DNA from: JAAZAI01 sp050942875
Lineage (GTDB): Bacteria; Verrucomicrobiota; Kiritimatiellia; RFP12; UBA3636
Assembly (NCBI GenBank): GCA_050942875.1
Contig: JBMNOD010000002.1
Location: forward strand, 1 to 64,000
Direction of reading: 5' to 3'
Length of the DNA: 64,000 bases
Each line of letters opens with the position of its first letter. Position 1 is the stretch's first letter. Of the stretch, positions 8,117-16,890 are shown one piece after another. The position numbers and the translations under genes are program-made. The notes beneath the pieces were generated by a model. The model saw nothing but the letters and a program-made list of their open reading frames with translations, ran no database searches and was not told where the DNA came from.

Positions 8117-8770
8117 TCAACCCTGAACCTTGGCTTCTGCTCCCTTGACGCTTTCGATGTATTTGAGAATAAGTTCGGCGGCTTTTTCGAGCGATCCGAT
8201 CCGTTCGGTGTCGATCGAGAGGTCGTAGTTGGTCGCGTTGCAGGGATCGACGCTCGCGAACATGCGGCAGTAGCGCTTGCGCTGCCGGTCGTTTTTGACG
8301 ACCGCCTTTTTGGCTTCCTTGGCCGAGACCTCGTAGAGCCTTGCGTACCGTTCGATGCGGAAGTCGAGCGACGCATGCAGGAAGACGCTGATGCGCGCGG
8401 GGTGGTCTTTCAGGACGTCGAAGCCGAGCCGCCCGATGATGACGACCGACCGTTCAGCGGCGAGGCGGCGGATGACTTCCGACTCGGCCATGAACAGCTC
8501 GTAGTCCGAAGGCGCGAGCATGACGGGCGGCACATAGAGATCGGGGTAGAGGCATGTGGCGTTGACGAACGACGACCAGAAGCCCGGCACGGACTCCTCC
8601 CGCTCGGCGACGGCCTTGTCGTTGACGGACAGCTTCTCGGCTGCGCCGCGGATGATGGCTCGATCCGCGTAGAACATGTCGAGACGCTTGGCGAGCAGTC
8701 GGCCGATGTAGGCTCCCCCGCTCCCGATCTGGCGGCTGATGGTGATGACGAGTTTGTCTGTTTCTTTCAT
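8117..8770 (-). CDS. Cytidylate kinase-like family protein
   Basis: This 217-residue protein matches the cytidylate-kinase-like family (PF13189). It opens with LVITISRQIGSGGAYIGRLLAKRL, a variant P-loop with IGSGG, then shows VVIIGRLGFDVLKDHP, and a lid-like basic helix rich in Lys/Arg (KNDRQRKRYCRMF). Proteins of this family are P-loop nucleoside/nucleotide kinases of largely uncharacterised specificity, distinct from canonical Cmk. The ATG at 8770 begins MKETDK, with GGAGGTGCC immediately upstream on this strand. It appears to be a single-gene unit: the terminator at 8823-8860 closes the gene upstream. Confidence 0.8.
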   Translation of the reverse strand: MKETDKLVITISRQIGSGGAYIGRLLAKRLDMFYADRAIIRGAAEKLSVNDKAVAEREESVPGFWSSFVNATCLYPDLYVPPVMLAPSDYELFMAESEVIRRLAAERSVVIIGRLGFDVLKDHPARISVFLHASLDFRIERYARLYEVSAKEAKKAVVKNDRQRKRYCRMFASVDPCNATNYDLSIDTERIGSLEKAAELILKYIESVKGAEAKVQG

Positions 8771-8822
8771 GGCGGCACCTCCAGCGCCACATGATAGCGA
8801 AATGGACGTGGATGTGCAACCG

Positions 8823-8860
8823 GAAAAAAAGGAAGGCCCCCCTTCGCAGGGAGGCCTTCT
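8823..8860 (-). terminator. Rho-independent terminator of the secreted-protein gene
   Basis: On the minus strand a GC-rich hairpin (arms AGAAGGCC / GGCCTTCC with extra CCC/GGG pairing) is followed at once by seven T residues. It lies about 47 bases past the stop codon at 8907. Confidence 0.85.
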
Positions 8861-8906
8861 GGCATCGTTTGGTTACGATGGAGTGGTCAGCGAACCACTG
8901 GTTGGC

Positions 8907-10256
8907 TTACTGAACGTAAGCCTTCACACGGAAGAACTTGGTCGCTGCGCCGCCCGTGGGAGCCTTCAGCGTGATTTCCTCGTCCGCTTGCAAGCTTGTG
9001 GCGGTCGCCAGATCGTCAGTCTCTTCCGCCCAGGCGCCGCCGAGGACGGTCTGCGACTCAAGCACGTAGGTGACGCCTGCTTCCGGTGCGACGAAGGAGA
9101 CCACGAAGTATTCGTCATCACTGATCGTTTCGAACTCGACTGCAGCGTGCCCCGAGACGGGCTGGATGGTCGGAGACGTCGGCTCAACGCCACCGCTGGG
9201 TTCCTGGCCGTAGTAGCCCTTGACTATATATCCAGTGAACTCCGTTGGGAGCCCCGTCGTGTCGAAGTTGAGCTGAACACATTCGTTGTCACCGTCATAG
9301 GTGAGTCCTGCGGGAAGCGTCCAGCCGTTGTCCCAGTCGGGATTGTATTCAACGCACTGTGTTGCGTTGGTATAGACGCGGACGAAGGTCAGGTACTTAC
9401 CAGTTGCAGTCTCGTTCTCGGCGAAGTTCACTTTAAGCGGAGTGCCCGGTACAACCGTCAAGACTGAACCAGCTACGAGGTTCGGCGCAGCATCCAGTTC
9501 GTTGTCCGTGTAGGTCTCAACCGTGAAGGTTATTGTCGCCGCCTGTTCCGGGGTGTCCTGCCAGCCGATGAAGTTGTCGACACGACCCGTTCCGCGGAAC
9601 GAGACGGAGCTGACCTTCTTGGTGGCGGGGGTTCCGAACTCATCGGTGTTGGAAACGAGGAAAGCCGTTGTCGCACCGCCTTTTTCGTTCAGAAGAACGT
9701 CGTCCACAATGAACGACGCCTTCGGAGAGGCTCCGCTGTAGTCCACTTTGATTTGAACCGCATACCACGCTTCGTTCGTGAACGAAACGCCGACGCCCTC
9801 GAGCTCGACCCACTCGTTGGTGCCCCGAGGCGCGACGTACGCGCAGAGCACGGAGTCGGTGATGTCGCCGTTCTCGTCGAGGTTGTTCTTGAGGTAGACG
9901 GCGGTCTGGACGTCGCCGTCCGGATCGAAGCCCGTCGGCGCGGTGTCCGAGCCCACGAGGTAGAGGTCGGCATCGACGAGCACGACCGTGCTGGTGGAAG
10001 CTGCGGAGGGCGTCCACGTCAGGTTGTTGCCCTGCGTGTCCAGCTTGAGCTGCTGGGTGTCGATGGCGGATTCATCGCCCTCAGCCGTGGTCCACCGGCC
10101 TTCGGCTGAATAGTTGACGTTTGTCAAGGCAGTCATGTCGGCGACGGTGTCGAAGTCCTCACTCCACCACTCTGTAGGGGCGGCCTGAACGACTTGCGCG
10201 GTCAATCCGACAACAGCCGCGATGGCAAATGCCTTCACTGTTTTGCTGATGTTCAT
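8907..10256 (-). CDS. Secreted beta-rich protein, paralogue of the 12.5-13.9 kb gene
   Basis: This 449-residue exported protein has a classical signal peptide (MNISKTVKAFAIAAVVGLTAQVVQA) and no catalytic motif I can recognise. The N-terminal half (about 30-240) looks like a concanavalin/jelly-roll fold. It shares with its paralogue KLDTQG, YLVGSD, VYLKNNLD, SVLCA, LDYSG-like and GTGRVDNFIG. The C-terminal half ends in ATKFFRVKAYVQ. The start at 10256 has AGGAGA five bases upstream and a strong promoter at 10326-10355; a longer frame to 10565 runs back through that promoter and is rejected. The promoter and terminator suggest an abundant structural or glycan-binding surface protein. Confidence 0.75.
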   Translation of the reverse strand: MNISKTVKAFAIAAVVGLTAQVVQAAPTEWWSEDFDTVADMTALTNVNYSAEGRWTTAEGDESAIDTQQLKLDTQGNNLTWTPSAASTSTVVLVDADLYLVGSDTAPTGFDPDGDVQTAVYLKNNLDENGDITDSVLCAYVAPRGTNEWVELEGVGVSFTNEAWYAVQIKVDYSGASPKASFIVDDVLLNEKGGATTAFLVSNTDEFGTPATKKVSSVSFRGTGRVDNFIGWQDTPEQAATITFTVETYTDNELDAAPNLVAGSVLTVVPGTPLKVNFAENETATGKYLTFVRVYTNATQCVEYNPDWDNGWTLPAGLTYDGDNECVQLNFDTTGLPTEFTGYIVKGYYGQEPSGGVEPTSPTIQPVSGHAAVEFETISDDEYFVVSFVAPEAGVTYVLESQTVLGGAWAEETDDLATATSLQADEEITLKAPTGGAATKFFRVKAYVQ

Positions 10257-10325
10257 TTGTTTCTCCTGGTTTGTTTTTAACAAGGGCATTGCAGACCGAA
10301 TGAGCCTATTATGCCCTTCCCCAAT

Positions 10326-10355
10326 ACTATAGACTTTATCCGAGGTGCAGGTCAA
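10326..10355 (-). promoter_or_regulatory. Predicted sigma-70-type promoter of the secreted-protein gene
   Basis: Read on the minus strand, TTGACC (10355-10350) and TATAGT (10331-10326) are 18 bases apart. The predicted leader is about 63 bases long. It lies between the gene ending at 10388 and the start at 10256. Confidence 0.65.
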
Positions 10356-10387
10356 TACAAAAAAATGCATAAGCGCAAGACTTTTTT

Positions 10388-12280
10388 TCACGCGGTTTTC
10401 TCGCTGACGATCGCTGTCGGAAGCGAAGGCTCCCCTTCGCTGAAAAACGTCACGCGCACGAAACCCGAAGCGATTGGCATGGCAAAGCGAATCGACATGC
10501 GCGTGGGACGCGGGTAATGCGGCGAATTTGGTTCGGCGTCGAGTGTCTCGGCCGAGAAAACCCAAGGCGCAGACGCCTCGACACGGACGACCGCGCGATC
10601 CCCGATCCAGCGGCGGATTTCGATCGCATCCTCCGAAATGCGCTCGGCTTCGCCAAAAACAACGACAGCGGTTTCGAAATCCTGGGGCGAATCGTACTCG
10701 AACGTGTCGTCGATCGCAAAGGTCGCCTGGTCGCCCTTGCGACGGGTTTCGACACTGCGGCGAAGGCTCGTCAGCGGTGGAAATTCATAGGCTTTCGCCA
10801 AGTCAAGGCTGTAGAAGTCGGCGTCTGGCTCCAGCGCGTGTTCAACGACCGTCCCGTAAAAGTCGGCCCCAGTCGATTGAAGCACGCCGGAGCCGAGTCG
10901 CGGCACGGCATGGCCAAAGCTGTTGAGCAGCGGGCTGACATAACGCCGGGCGCTGAAGGTGCGGCGGGTGTAGGTCTCGGCGCCGGGGTCGGCAGCGAGC
11001 CAGTCGCCATTCCAAAGGATGCAGTAGGAGCCCACGTCGTTGTGATTGTGGTCCTCTCCGTTGTGTCCGCCCTTGATGGCGAGCGCGAACGGCTTGGCGC
11101 AGTCCGGCGCGCGACTGACCAGGATGCCGGATCCCGGTAGAAACTGGCTGACATGCAAGGCGTCGCTCGGGAGCGGATCGTTGAGAAACGGCAGTCCATC
11201 CGCATGAAACGCATGGAGGGCGCCGATATCGGACAATGGCGATGTGGACGGCATGGGCAGATCCAACCCCCATCCCATCCGACGGTTGAGCCAGGCGGTC
11301 AACGGCAGGATGTGCCGATGGATGTTGACGGCCATGTCCGCGAACGTCGGGTAGGCAGCGCCGTGCATGGCGGTATAGACCGGGTTGCGGGCGCAGAGGC
11401 GGGCGAAAGGCTCGTCGAGAAGGTCGATCTGTCCATGGGTTGCGAAGCGAAGGACTTCGGCAAGCAATGTGTAATGGTGGAAGCCGTATCCCCAGTAGCC
11501 CTGGCCTTCGGAGGAGATCCCGTCCGCATGGAAGCTCTCGAAGAAGGCGGGGACATTGTCGATCGCGGCGGCCGCAACGGCGACTTTATCCTCGCGCGGC
11601 AAGTCGAGGGCGAAAAATGCACGGAGGCATCCGGCCCAGCAGACCGCATTCCAGTTGTTCGTGTGGGTCATCCAGAAGTCGGCCGGACGCTCGCCGCGAA
11701 GCGTGGCGCGAACGGGATCAGCAACATGGCGGCGAATCGCAGCAACACTCCGGGCGCGGACGTCGGCAGGCAGGCGATCGCCGAAGGGCACGAGCAAATC
11801 CGCCAGTCTGGCGGCAGCCGTGGCGGAGACGAGATCGATGTGGACGTACGTGCCGAGGAACGTGACAGTGCCGGGATCGTGCGCAGGCAGCGTCCAGCTC
11901 TTGGATTGGAGATAAAGACATTCAAGGCCGTCGATGATGGCGGGCAAAAAGCGCCCTTGGCGTTCCGCGCACTCAGCGAGCAAGAGGGCGTTGAGAATCG
12001 CCGTTTTCCCAGAGAGGGCGTTCTGGTAGTTGACACGGTTGCCATTCCGGGAGAACTCAAGATAGAGATCATCCGGAATCGGCGTCCAGTCAGCAGTTTC
12101 AAGAGCGCGAACGCCACTGGCGATGGCTTCGGCGGGATCGCATCCGGTTCGGACAAATGCTTCGCGCCAGGCGGCTTCGTCATCAAGCGGGCGAAGCAGT
12201 GAAAACGGCGACGTGTCGAGGATTTTAGAGAGACGTTCGCGAGCGCGAACGGCGGAAGGGGAGTCGTGGGAGAAGGCCAT
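10388..12280 (-). CDS. Heparinase II/III-like protein (polysaccharide-lyase-type)
   Basis: This 630-residue protein has the two-part layout of heparinase II/III-like lyases. An alpha-helical toroid (about residues 1-340) contains WMTHTNNWNAVCWAG and GYGFHHYTLLAEVL. A beta-sandwich (about 350-630) contains HNHNDVGSY near residue 410 and WLAADPGAETYT. In known members the Tyr/His residues of these segments take part in beta-elimination on uronic-acid glycans. No signal peptide is visible at the chosen ATG (12280), which has an AGGAT-like site; a longer frame to 12394 lacks support. It lies between the two paralogous secreted-protein genes. Substrate is unknown. Confidence 0.75.
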   Translation of the reverse strand: MAFSHDSPSAVRARERLSKILDTSPFSLLRPLDDEAAWREAFVRTGCDPAEAIASGVRALETADWTPIPDDLYLEFSRNGNRVNYQNALSGKTAILNALLLAECAERQGRFLPAIIDGLECLYLQSKSWTLPAHDPGTVTFLGTYVHIDLVSATAAARLADLLVPFGDRLPADVRARSVAAIRRHVADPVRATLRGERPADFWMTHTNNWNAVCWAGCLRAFFALDLPREDKVAVAAAAIDNVPAFFESFHADGISSEGQGYWGYGFHHYTLLAEVLRFATHGQIDLLDEPFARLCARNPVYTAMHGAAYPTFADMAVNIHRHILPLTAWLNRRMGWGLDLPMPSTSPLSDIGALHAFHADGLPFLNDPLPSDALHVSQFLPGSGILVSRAPDCAKPFALAIKGGHNGEDHNHNDVGSYCILWNGDWLAADPGAETYTRRTFSARRYVSPLLNSFGHAVPRLGSGVLQSTGADFYGTVVEHALEPDADFYSLDLAKAYEFPPLTSLRRSVETRRKGDQATFAIDDTFEYDSPQDFETAVVVFGEAERISEDAIEIRRWIGDRAVVRVEASAPWVFSAETLDAEPNSPHYPRPTRMSIRFAMPIASGFVRVTFFSEGEPSLPTAIVSEKTA

Positions 12281-12489
12281 GGTGCATGATCCTGTTTTAT
12301 TGGCGCAATTATCGCATGAATCCTTGTCGAAAAAAGGGATTGGAAAGGGGCTGGGGGTTGGGTTTTTAGAAAAGCAAGCAAGAAGCAAGTGCAAAGGGAA
12401 GCAAGCGTGAGGTCAAGAGCGAAAGCATATGCGCTCTGCGCCGGCGTGGTTCAACATCGTTGCCACGCCAAGGGGGGCCGGAGGGCTAG

Positions 12490-12528
12490 AAAAAGACGGC
12501 GGATCGCCGAAGCGGTCCGCCGTCTTTT
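12490..12528 (-). terminator. Rho-independent terminator
   Basis: On the minus strand AAAAGACGGCGGACCGC pairs with its complement around a TTCGG-type loop and is followed by a run of five T residues. It lies 16-54 bases past the stop codon at 12544 and separates that gene from the heparinase-like gene. Confidence 0.9.
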
Positions 12529-12543
12529 GATTGTGGCTCCGGG

Positions 12544-13875
12544 TTACTGAGCAAGAGGGATAGGAGCGGGATCGTTCGCGTCGTAGGACCCGTCCGATGC
12601 GTAGATCTTGATGAGGTTGACGCCATTTGCCGTCGTAGGCGCCGGCATCTTGAGTTCCAGGGCCTCGTCGTCCTCGTCGTCTGGATACGCCAGCGTGCTG
12701 TCGGCGGCGGCAGTCAGGTCTTCAGGATCGACGCTGTCGGTGCCGACGAACAGCGTGTAGTACAGGCCCGAGACGGGCGCGACGTTCACGTGGAGGAACT
12801 TCTCGTTTGTGTCTTTGTCCTCAACGACCTGCGCCGCGGGAATGTTGTCTTCGGCCTTGGCCGAAGCCGCGGGCTTGTAACCGTCCGGCACGACGGTCGG
12901 GACGTTGGCGCCATAGTAGGCCGTGATGACGTAGTTTCCTGCAAACCCGGAAACATCGAATACGGCTTCGTTGCCATTGGACGTGCGGTATGTGCGGACG
13001 TAGTTGCCAGTGTCGTCCGTGAGCTGGACGTACTGAAGGACGTCCGCGCCTTCATTCAGGCTGCTGGCGAAACTGACGGACAGTATGTTCTGATCCGAGA
13101 CGCTGTAGGATCCCGCCGCCACGGGTTCGCCACCGTTCACTTGCGTGTAAGTGGTGAAGGCCGCTCCACCCGCAACCTGCTGGCCGATGAAGTTGTCGAT
13201 GTACCCGGTGCCCATGAAGGAGACCGAGGTCACGCTTGTCTTCTCGGGATCCATTGCGTCGAAGGACGTCGCCGTGCTGTCGCCAACCTTGTACATCAGG
13301 GTGTTGTCCACCCAGAAGCTGACCTTGGGGGAGGTTCCGCTGTAGTCCAGCTCGATGCGCAGCGTCACCCACGACAGATGATCGACGGTCACGCCGGCGA
13401 GCTCGACCCAGGCGTTCGTGTTGCCGACCGTGTCTTTGACATGCGCGCAGAGCACGGAGCTCGTGATTTCGTAGTTGGCGTCGAGGTTGTTCTTCAGATA
13501 GACCTCGGTCTGCACGCCCGTCGCGACGGTCGTGGGCGCCTCGTCGGAGCCGACGAGATACACGTCCGTGTCGATGAGCACAGTGCTCTCTGTGGAAGCC
13601 GACGTCGGCTCCCAGGTGAGCTGCCCGCCTTGCGTGTCGAGCTTGCCGACCATGCCCTTGGCGGGGGCGGGGCTGGTCAGGTTGGTCACCGTCGAGGCGT
13701 CCGCCCCGGTCTTGGTCCAGGCACCGCCTGTTTGCGAGACGCCGGCGATGGCGGCGTTTTCCGTGTAGTCATTGAAGTTGACCGTGAACCAATTGTTTGT
13801 CGTCCCGCCAAGCGAAGACGACAAGAAGATGGCCAGGACAGCAGCCGAAGCCAACAGTTTGTCCGTGATTTTCAT
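12544..13875 (-). CDS. Secreted beta-rich protein, paralogue of the 8.9-10.3 kb gene
   Basis: This 443-residue exported protein has a signal peptide (about residues 1-23). The N-terminal half (about 25-235) is clearly homologous to the 449-residue protein at 8907-10256, with shared KLDTQGG, YLVGSDEAPT, VYLKNNLDANYEI, ELDYSGTSPK and GTGYIDNFIGQQ. The C-terminal half diverges and is Asp-rich. GGAGAG lies about ten bases before the ATG, and a possible TGGACT-18-TATTAT promoter lies about 70-100 bases upstream on the minus strand. No enzyme motif is seen. It is most likely a surface or glycan-binding protein made as a single-gene unit with its own terminator. Confidence 0.75.
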   Translation of the reverse strand: MKITDKLLASAAVLAIFLSSSLGGTTNNWFTVNFNDYTENAAIAGVSQTGGAWTKTGADASTVTNLTSPAPAKGMVGKLDTQGGQLTWEPTSASTESTVLIDTDVYLVGSDEAPTTVATGVQTEVYLKNNLDANYEITSSVLCAHVKDTVGNTNAWVELAGVTVDHLSWVTLRIELDYSGTSPKVSFWVDNTLMYKVGDSTATSFDAMDPEKTSVTSVSFMGTGYIDNFIGQQVAGGAAFTTYTQVNGGEPVAAGSYSVSDQNILSVSFASSLNEGADVLQYVQLTDDTGNYVRTYRTSNGNEAVFDVSGFAGNYVITAYYGANVPTVVPDGYKPAASAKAEDNIPAAQVVEDKDTNEKFLHVNVAPVSGLYYTLFVGTDSVDPEDLTAAADSTLAYPDDEDDEALELKMPAPTTANGVNLIKIYASDGSYDANDPAPIPLAQ

Positions 13876-14119
13876 AGGTTTTTTGCTCTCCGAACTTCAG
13901 TTTGAGTAAGGTGTTGACCCGATTTGGACAGTATCCACCTTTCAGGTCAAATTTGATAATACACCTATTGCCGACGAAAAGTCCAGCAAAAAAATGAAGG
14001 TTCGCGATTGATTCTCGCCTCATTGTGTAGTAGGCTTGTACTTGTTCACATTTTTTACCACTACGGCGGTTGCGATCAACCGCCTGCATGGCCCCTCCCC
14101 ACTCATGCGGAACCCTGTC
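13876..14119. promoter_or_regulatory. Divergent intergenic promoter region
   Basis: This 244-base AT-richer spacer lies between the divergently transcribed secreted-protein gene (minus) and the ABC ATPase gene (plus). A weak minus-strand TGGACT-18-TATTAT candidate is visible, but no convincing plus-strand promoter or ribosome binding site was found. Confidence 0.4.
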
Positions 14120-15145
14120 ATGGCCGTTTCCATCTCCATCCAGAACCTCACCAAGACCTTCGGCGAAACCCGGGCGCTCGACCGGGTCTCGCTCGAAATC
14201 GCCCCGGGCGAACTCTTCTTCCTGCTCGGCCCCAGCGGCTGCGGCAAGACGACGCTCCTGCGCCACATCGCCGGCTTCCACCGTCCGGACGAGGGGCGCG
14301 TCTTCATCGGGGGCGACGACGTCACCGACACGCCGCCGCACCGGCGCGACACGGGGATGGTCTTCCAGAGCTACGCGCTCTGGCCCCACATGACGCTCGC
14401 CGAGAACGTCGCCTTCGGCCTCGAAATGCGCCGCGTCCCGGCCGCCGAGACGAAGCGCCGCGTCCACGAGGCGCTCGACATCGTCAAGATGGCCTCGCGC
14501 GCCGACAGCAAGCCCAACGAGCTCTCCGGCGGCCAGCAGCAGCGCATCGCCCTCGCGCGCGCGCTCGTCGTCCAGCCGCGCTGCCTGCTCCTCGACGAGC
14601 CGCTCTCCAACCTCGACGCCAAGCTCCGCCTGGAGATGCGCGTCGAAATCCGCCGCATCTGCAAGCAGGCCGGCCTCACCGCCGTCTACGTCACCCACGA
14701 CCAGAAGGAGGCGCTGTCCATCGCCGACCGCCTCGCCGTCATGCGCGACGGCCGCTTCGAGCAGATCGGCACGCCGCTGGAGGTCTATCGCAAGCCCGAC
14801 AGCGCCTTCGTCGCCTCGTTCATCGGCGAAACCAACTTCCTGCCCCCCGCTTTCTTCGGCGCCGCCTTCGACCCGGGCCGTGCCGCCAGGCTCTCCGTCC
14901 GCCCCGAGGCCATCCACCTCGGGCCTGCGCCGGAGGGCGACGGCATCCTCCGCATCGACGGCGCCATCCACGGCACCGTCTACCTGGGCGAAACCGCCCA
15001 GCACCAGATGGACGTCGCCGGCGCCGACGGCGCCGCCGCCACGCTGACCATCTTCGAACTCAACCCCGAAATCCTCGCCCGCGACGAAGCCCGCCCGGCC
15101 TCCGCCTGGGTTCGCGCCCGCGACGTCGTCGCCCTCCCGCAATGA
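14120..15145 (+). CDS. ABC transporter ATP-binding protein, FbpC/PotA type
   Basis: This 341-residue ATPase has all core motifs: Walker A GPSGCGKTT (residues 37-45), Q-loop region VFQSYALWPHMT, signature LSGGQQQR from residue 135, Walker B CLLLDEPLSNLD and the switch His in YVTHDQ. A TOBE-like C-terminal region (about 240-341) is typical of iron, spermidine/putrescine and sugar importers. The start is ATG 14120, with ATG 14105 possible. It overlaps the next gene, a binding protein, by ATGA. No permease gene lies beside the pair, so the membrane partner must be encoded elsewhere or may be a permease shared with another system. Confidence 0.85.
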   Translation: MAVSISIQNLTKTFGETRALDRVSLEIAPGELFFLLGPSGCGKTTLLRHIAGFHRPDEGRVFIGGDDVTDTPPHRRDTGMVFQSYALWPHMTLAENVAFGLEMRRVPAAETKRRVHEALDIVKMASRADSKPNELSGGQQQRIALARALVVQPRCLLLDEPLSNLDAKLRLEMRVEIRRICKQAGLTAVYVTHDQKEALSIADRLAVMRDGRFEQIGTPLEVYRKPDSAFVASFIGETNFLPPAFFGAAFDPGRAARLSVRPEAIHLGPAPEGDGILRIDGAIHGTVYLGETAQHQMDVAGADGAAATLTIFELNPEILARDEARPASAWVRARDVVALPQ

Positions 15146-16890
15146 AAAAGTGCGCCTCCGCCACCGGCAATGCCCTCATCCTCGTCGCGGCCGTCGTCGT
15201 CGTCGCGCTGCCGTTCATCTTCCGCCGCGACCGCCCCGTCGGCCAGTGGAAGGAGGGCGACCCGGTGCTCGTCGTCGTGTCGCCGCACATCGCCGTCATC
15301 CGCGACGAATTCGCCCTCGGCTTCTCCGAATGGCACCAGCGGCGCTTCGGCCAGCCCGTCCGCATCGACTGGCGCGCCATCGGCGGCACCACCGAGATCA
15401 TGCGCTACCTCCAGGGCGAGTACGTCGCCGCCTACCGCGCCTGGCGCCGCCGCGCCGGCCTCCCCTGGCCCGACGGCGCGGCCGACGCCGCCGTCGCGAA
15501 GCGCAAGCCCGCTGACGCCGCCCTCGCCGAGGTCTGGGCGGACTTCCGCGCCCACGACGACGCGAACGACTACACGACCCTCATCGACGTCTTCTTCGGC
15601 GGCGGGGTCTACGACCATTCCTCCGCCGCGCGCCAGGGCTTCACGGTCGCCCCGTGGCCGGCCGACCAGCCCCCCGAAGGCGTCCTGGCCGACGCCGACG
15701 GCGTCGAAATGCTCCCCGAAGGGCGGGGCGGCGAAGACTGGCGCTCGCCCGTCTTCTTCAGCGCCGCGCTCTCCGGCTTCGGCATCTGCTCCAACCCCGA
15801 CCGCCTCAAGGATCTCGGCATCGCGCGCCAGCCCGTCCAGTGGCGCGACCTGGCGGATCCGCGCTACTTCGGCCAGATCGGCGTCACCGACCCCACGAAG
15901 TCCGGCTCCATCGCCAAGGCCTTCGAAATGATCATCCACTCCGAATGCCGCCGCGAAGTCCTCGCCTCCGGCTGGACGCCCGGGCAGATCCACGACTTCG
16001 AAGCGCGCATCGCCGCCGCCAAGCTCCCGCCCGGCGTCATGCCCGAGGGCGTCCCGACGCGCTACCAGGACGACGTCGAGCGCGGCTGGCTCGCCGGCAT
16101 CCACCTCGTGCAGCGCATCGGCGCCAACGCGCGCTACTTCACCGACGGCGCCGGCAAGGTCCCGGTCGACGTCGCCTCCGGCGACGCCGCCGCCGGCATC
16201 TCGATCGACTTCTATTCGCGCGTGCAGGCCGAAGTGACGACGGTCAACGGCCAGACGCGGCTGCTCTACGTGACGCCGCTTGGCGGCTCCAGCATCAGCG
16301 GCGACCCGATCAGCCTGCTGCGCGGCGCGCCGCACCCCGAGATCGCCCGCCGCTTCCTGGAATACGTGCTCTCGGAGGACGGCCAGAAGCTCTGGAACTA
16401 CCGCCCCGGCACGCCCGGCGGCCCGCGGAAGTCCGCCTTGCGCCGGCTGCCCGTGCGCCGCGACTTCTACCCGGACGCCGAGCACCCCGCCGTGCAGGCG
16501 CGCGCCGAGGAGCACGCCCGCCACACGTCCGACGACCTCCTCGACCCCGCCGTCGACGCCTACCACCTTGCCGGCGCGTTTGAATACCAGCCGCGCTGGA
16601 CCGCCTCGCATTTCGGCTTCTTCCGCCAGCTCGTCCGCGTCATGTGCATGGACGCCGGCCAGGAGCTGCGCGCCGCCTGGAAGGCCGTCGCCGACGCCGG
16701 CGGCCCCGAGGCGAACCCCGAGGCCGCGGCCCTCCTCGAACGCCTCCCCGACCGCCCCGTCCCCATCACCTGGAAGACCGCGGGCGAAGCCACCGGCTCC
16801 GACGCCATGGAAGCCATGCGCGAATGGACCCTCTTCTTCCGCAACTCCTACCACGAAGCGAAAGCGGCGGTCACCGCTGCTGCCCCGTGA
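15142..16890 (+). CDS. ABC transporter extracellular solute-binding protein (Fe3+/polyamine type)
   Basis: This 582-residue protein has one N-terminal hydrophobic segment (about 9-27) without a clear lipobox, so it may be membrane-anchored. The body resembles periplasmic binding proteins of the iron/thiamine/polyamine type: VVSPHIAVIRDEFALGFSEWH near the start, FGQIGVTDPTKSGSIAKAFEMI in the hinge-crossing region, and ISLLRGAPHPEIARRFLEYVLS near the C-terminal lobe. It is much longer than the usual ~340 residues. Start by ATGA overlap with the ATPase gene indicates co-translation. Its last 20 bases overlap the converging MATE-like gene. Confidence 0.75.
   Translation: MKKCASATGNALILVAAVVVVALPFIFRRDRPVGQWKEGDPVLVVVSPHIAVIRDEFALGFSEWHQRRFGQPVRIDWRAIGGTTEIMRYLQGEYVAAYRAWRRRAGLPWPDGAADAAVAKRKPADAALAEVWADFRAHDDANDYTTLIDVFFGGGVYDHSSAARQGFTVAPWPADQPPEGVLADADGVEMLPEGRGGEDWRSPVFFSAALSGFGICSNPDRLKDLGIARQPVQWRDLADPRYFGQIGVTDPTKSGSIAKAFEMIIHSECRREVLASGWTPGQIHDFEARIAAAKLPPGVMPEGVPTRYQDDVERGWLAGIHLVQRIGANARYFTDGAGKVPVDVASGDAAAGISIDFYSRVQAEVTTVNGQTRLLYVTPLGGSSISGDPISLLRGAPHPEIARRFLEYVLSEDGQKLWNYRPGTPGGPRKSALRRLPVRRDFYPDAEHPAVQARAEEHARHTSDDLLDPAVDAYHLAGAFEYQPRWTASHFGFFRQLVRVMCMDAGQELRAAWKAVADAGGPEANPEAAALLERLPDRPVPITWKTAGEATGSDAMEAMREWTLFFRNSYHEAKAAVTAAAP

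Noticed and set aside
14980..16854. 624-residue minus-strand frame opposite the ABC binding protein
   Set aside because: It has Gly/Val/Asp-rich low-complexity translation with no domain, while the plus strand has a coherent binding protein with ATGA coupling.
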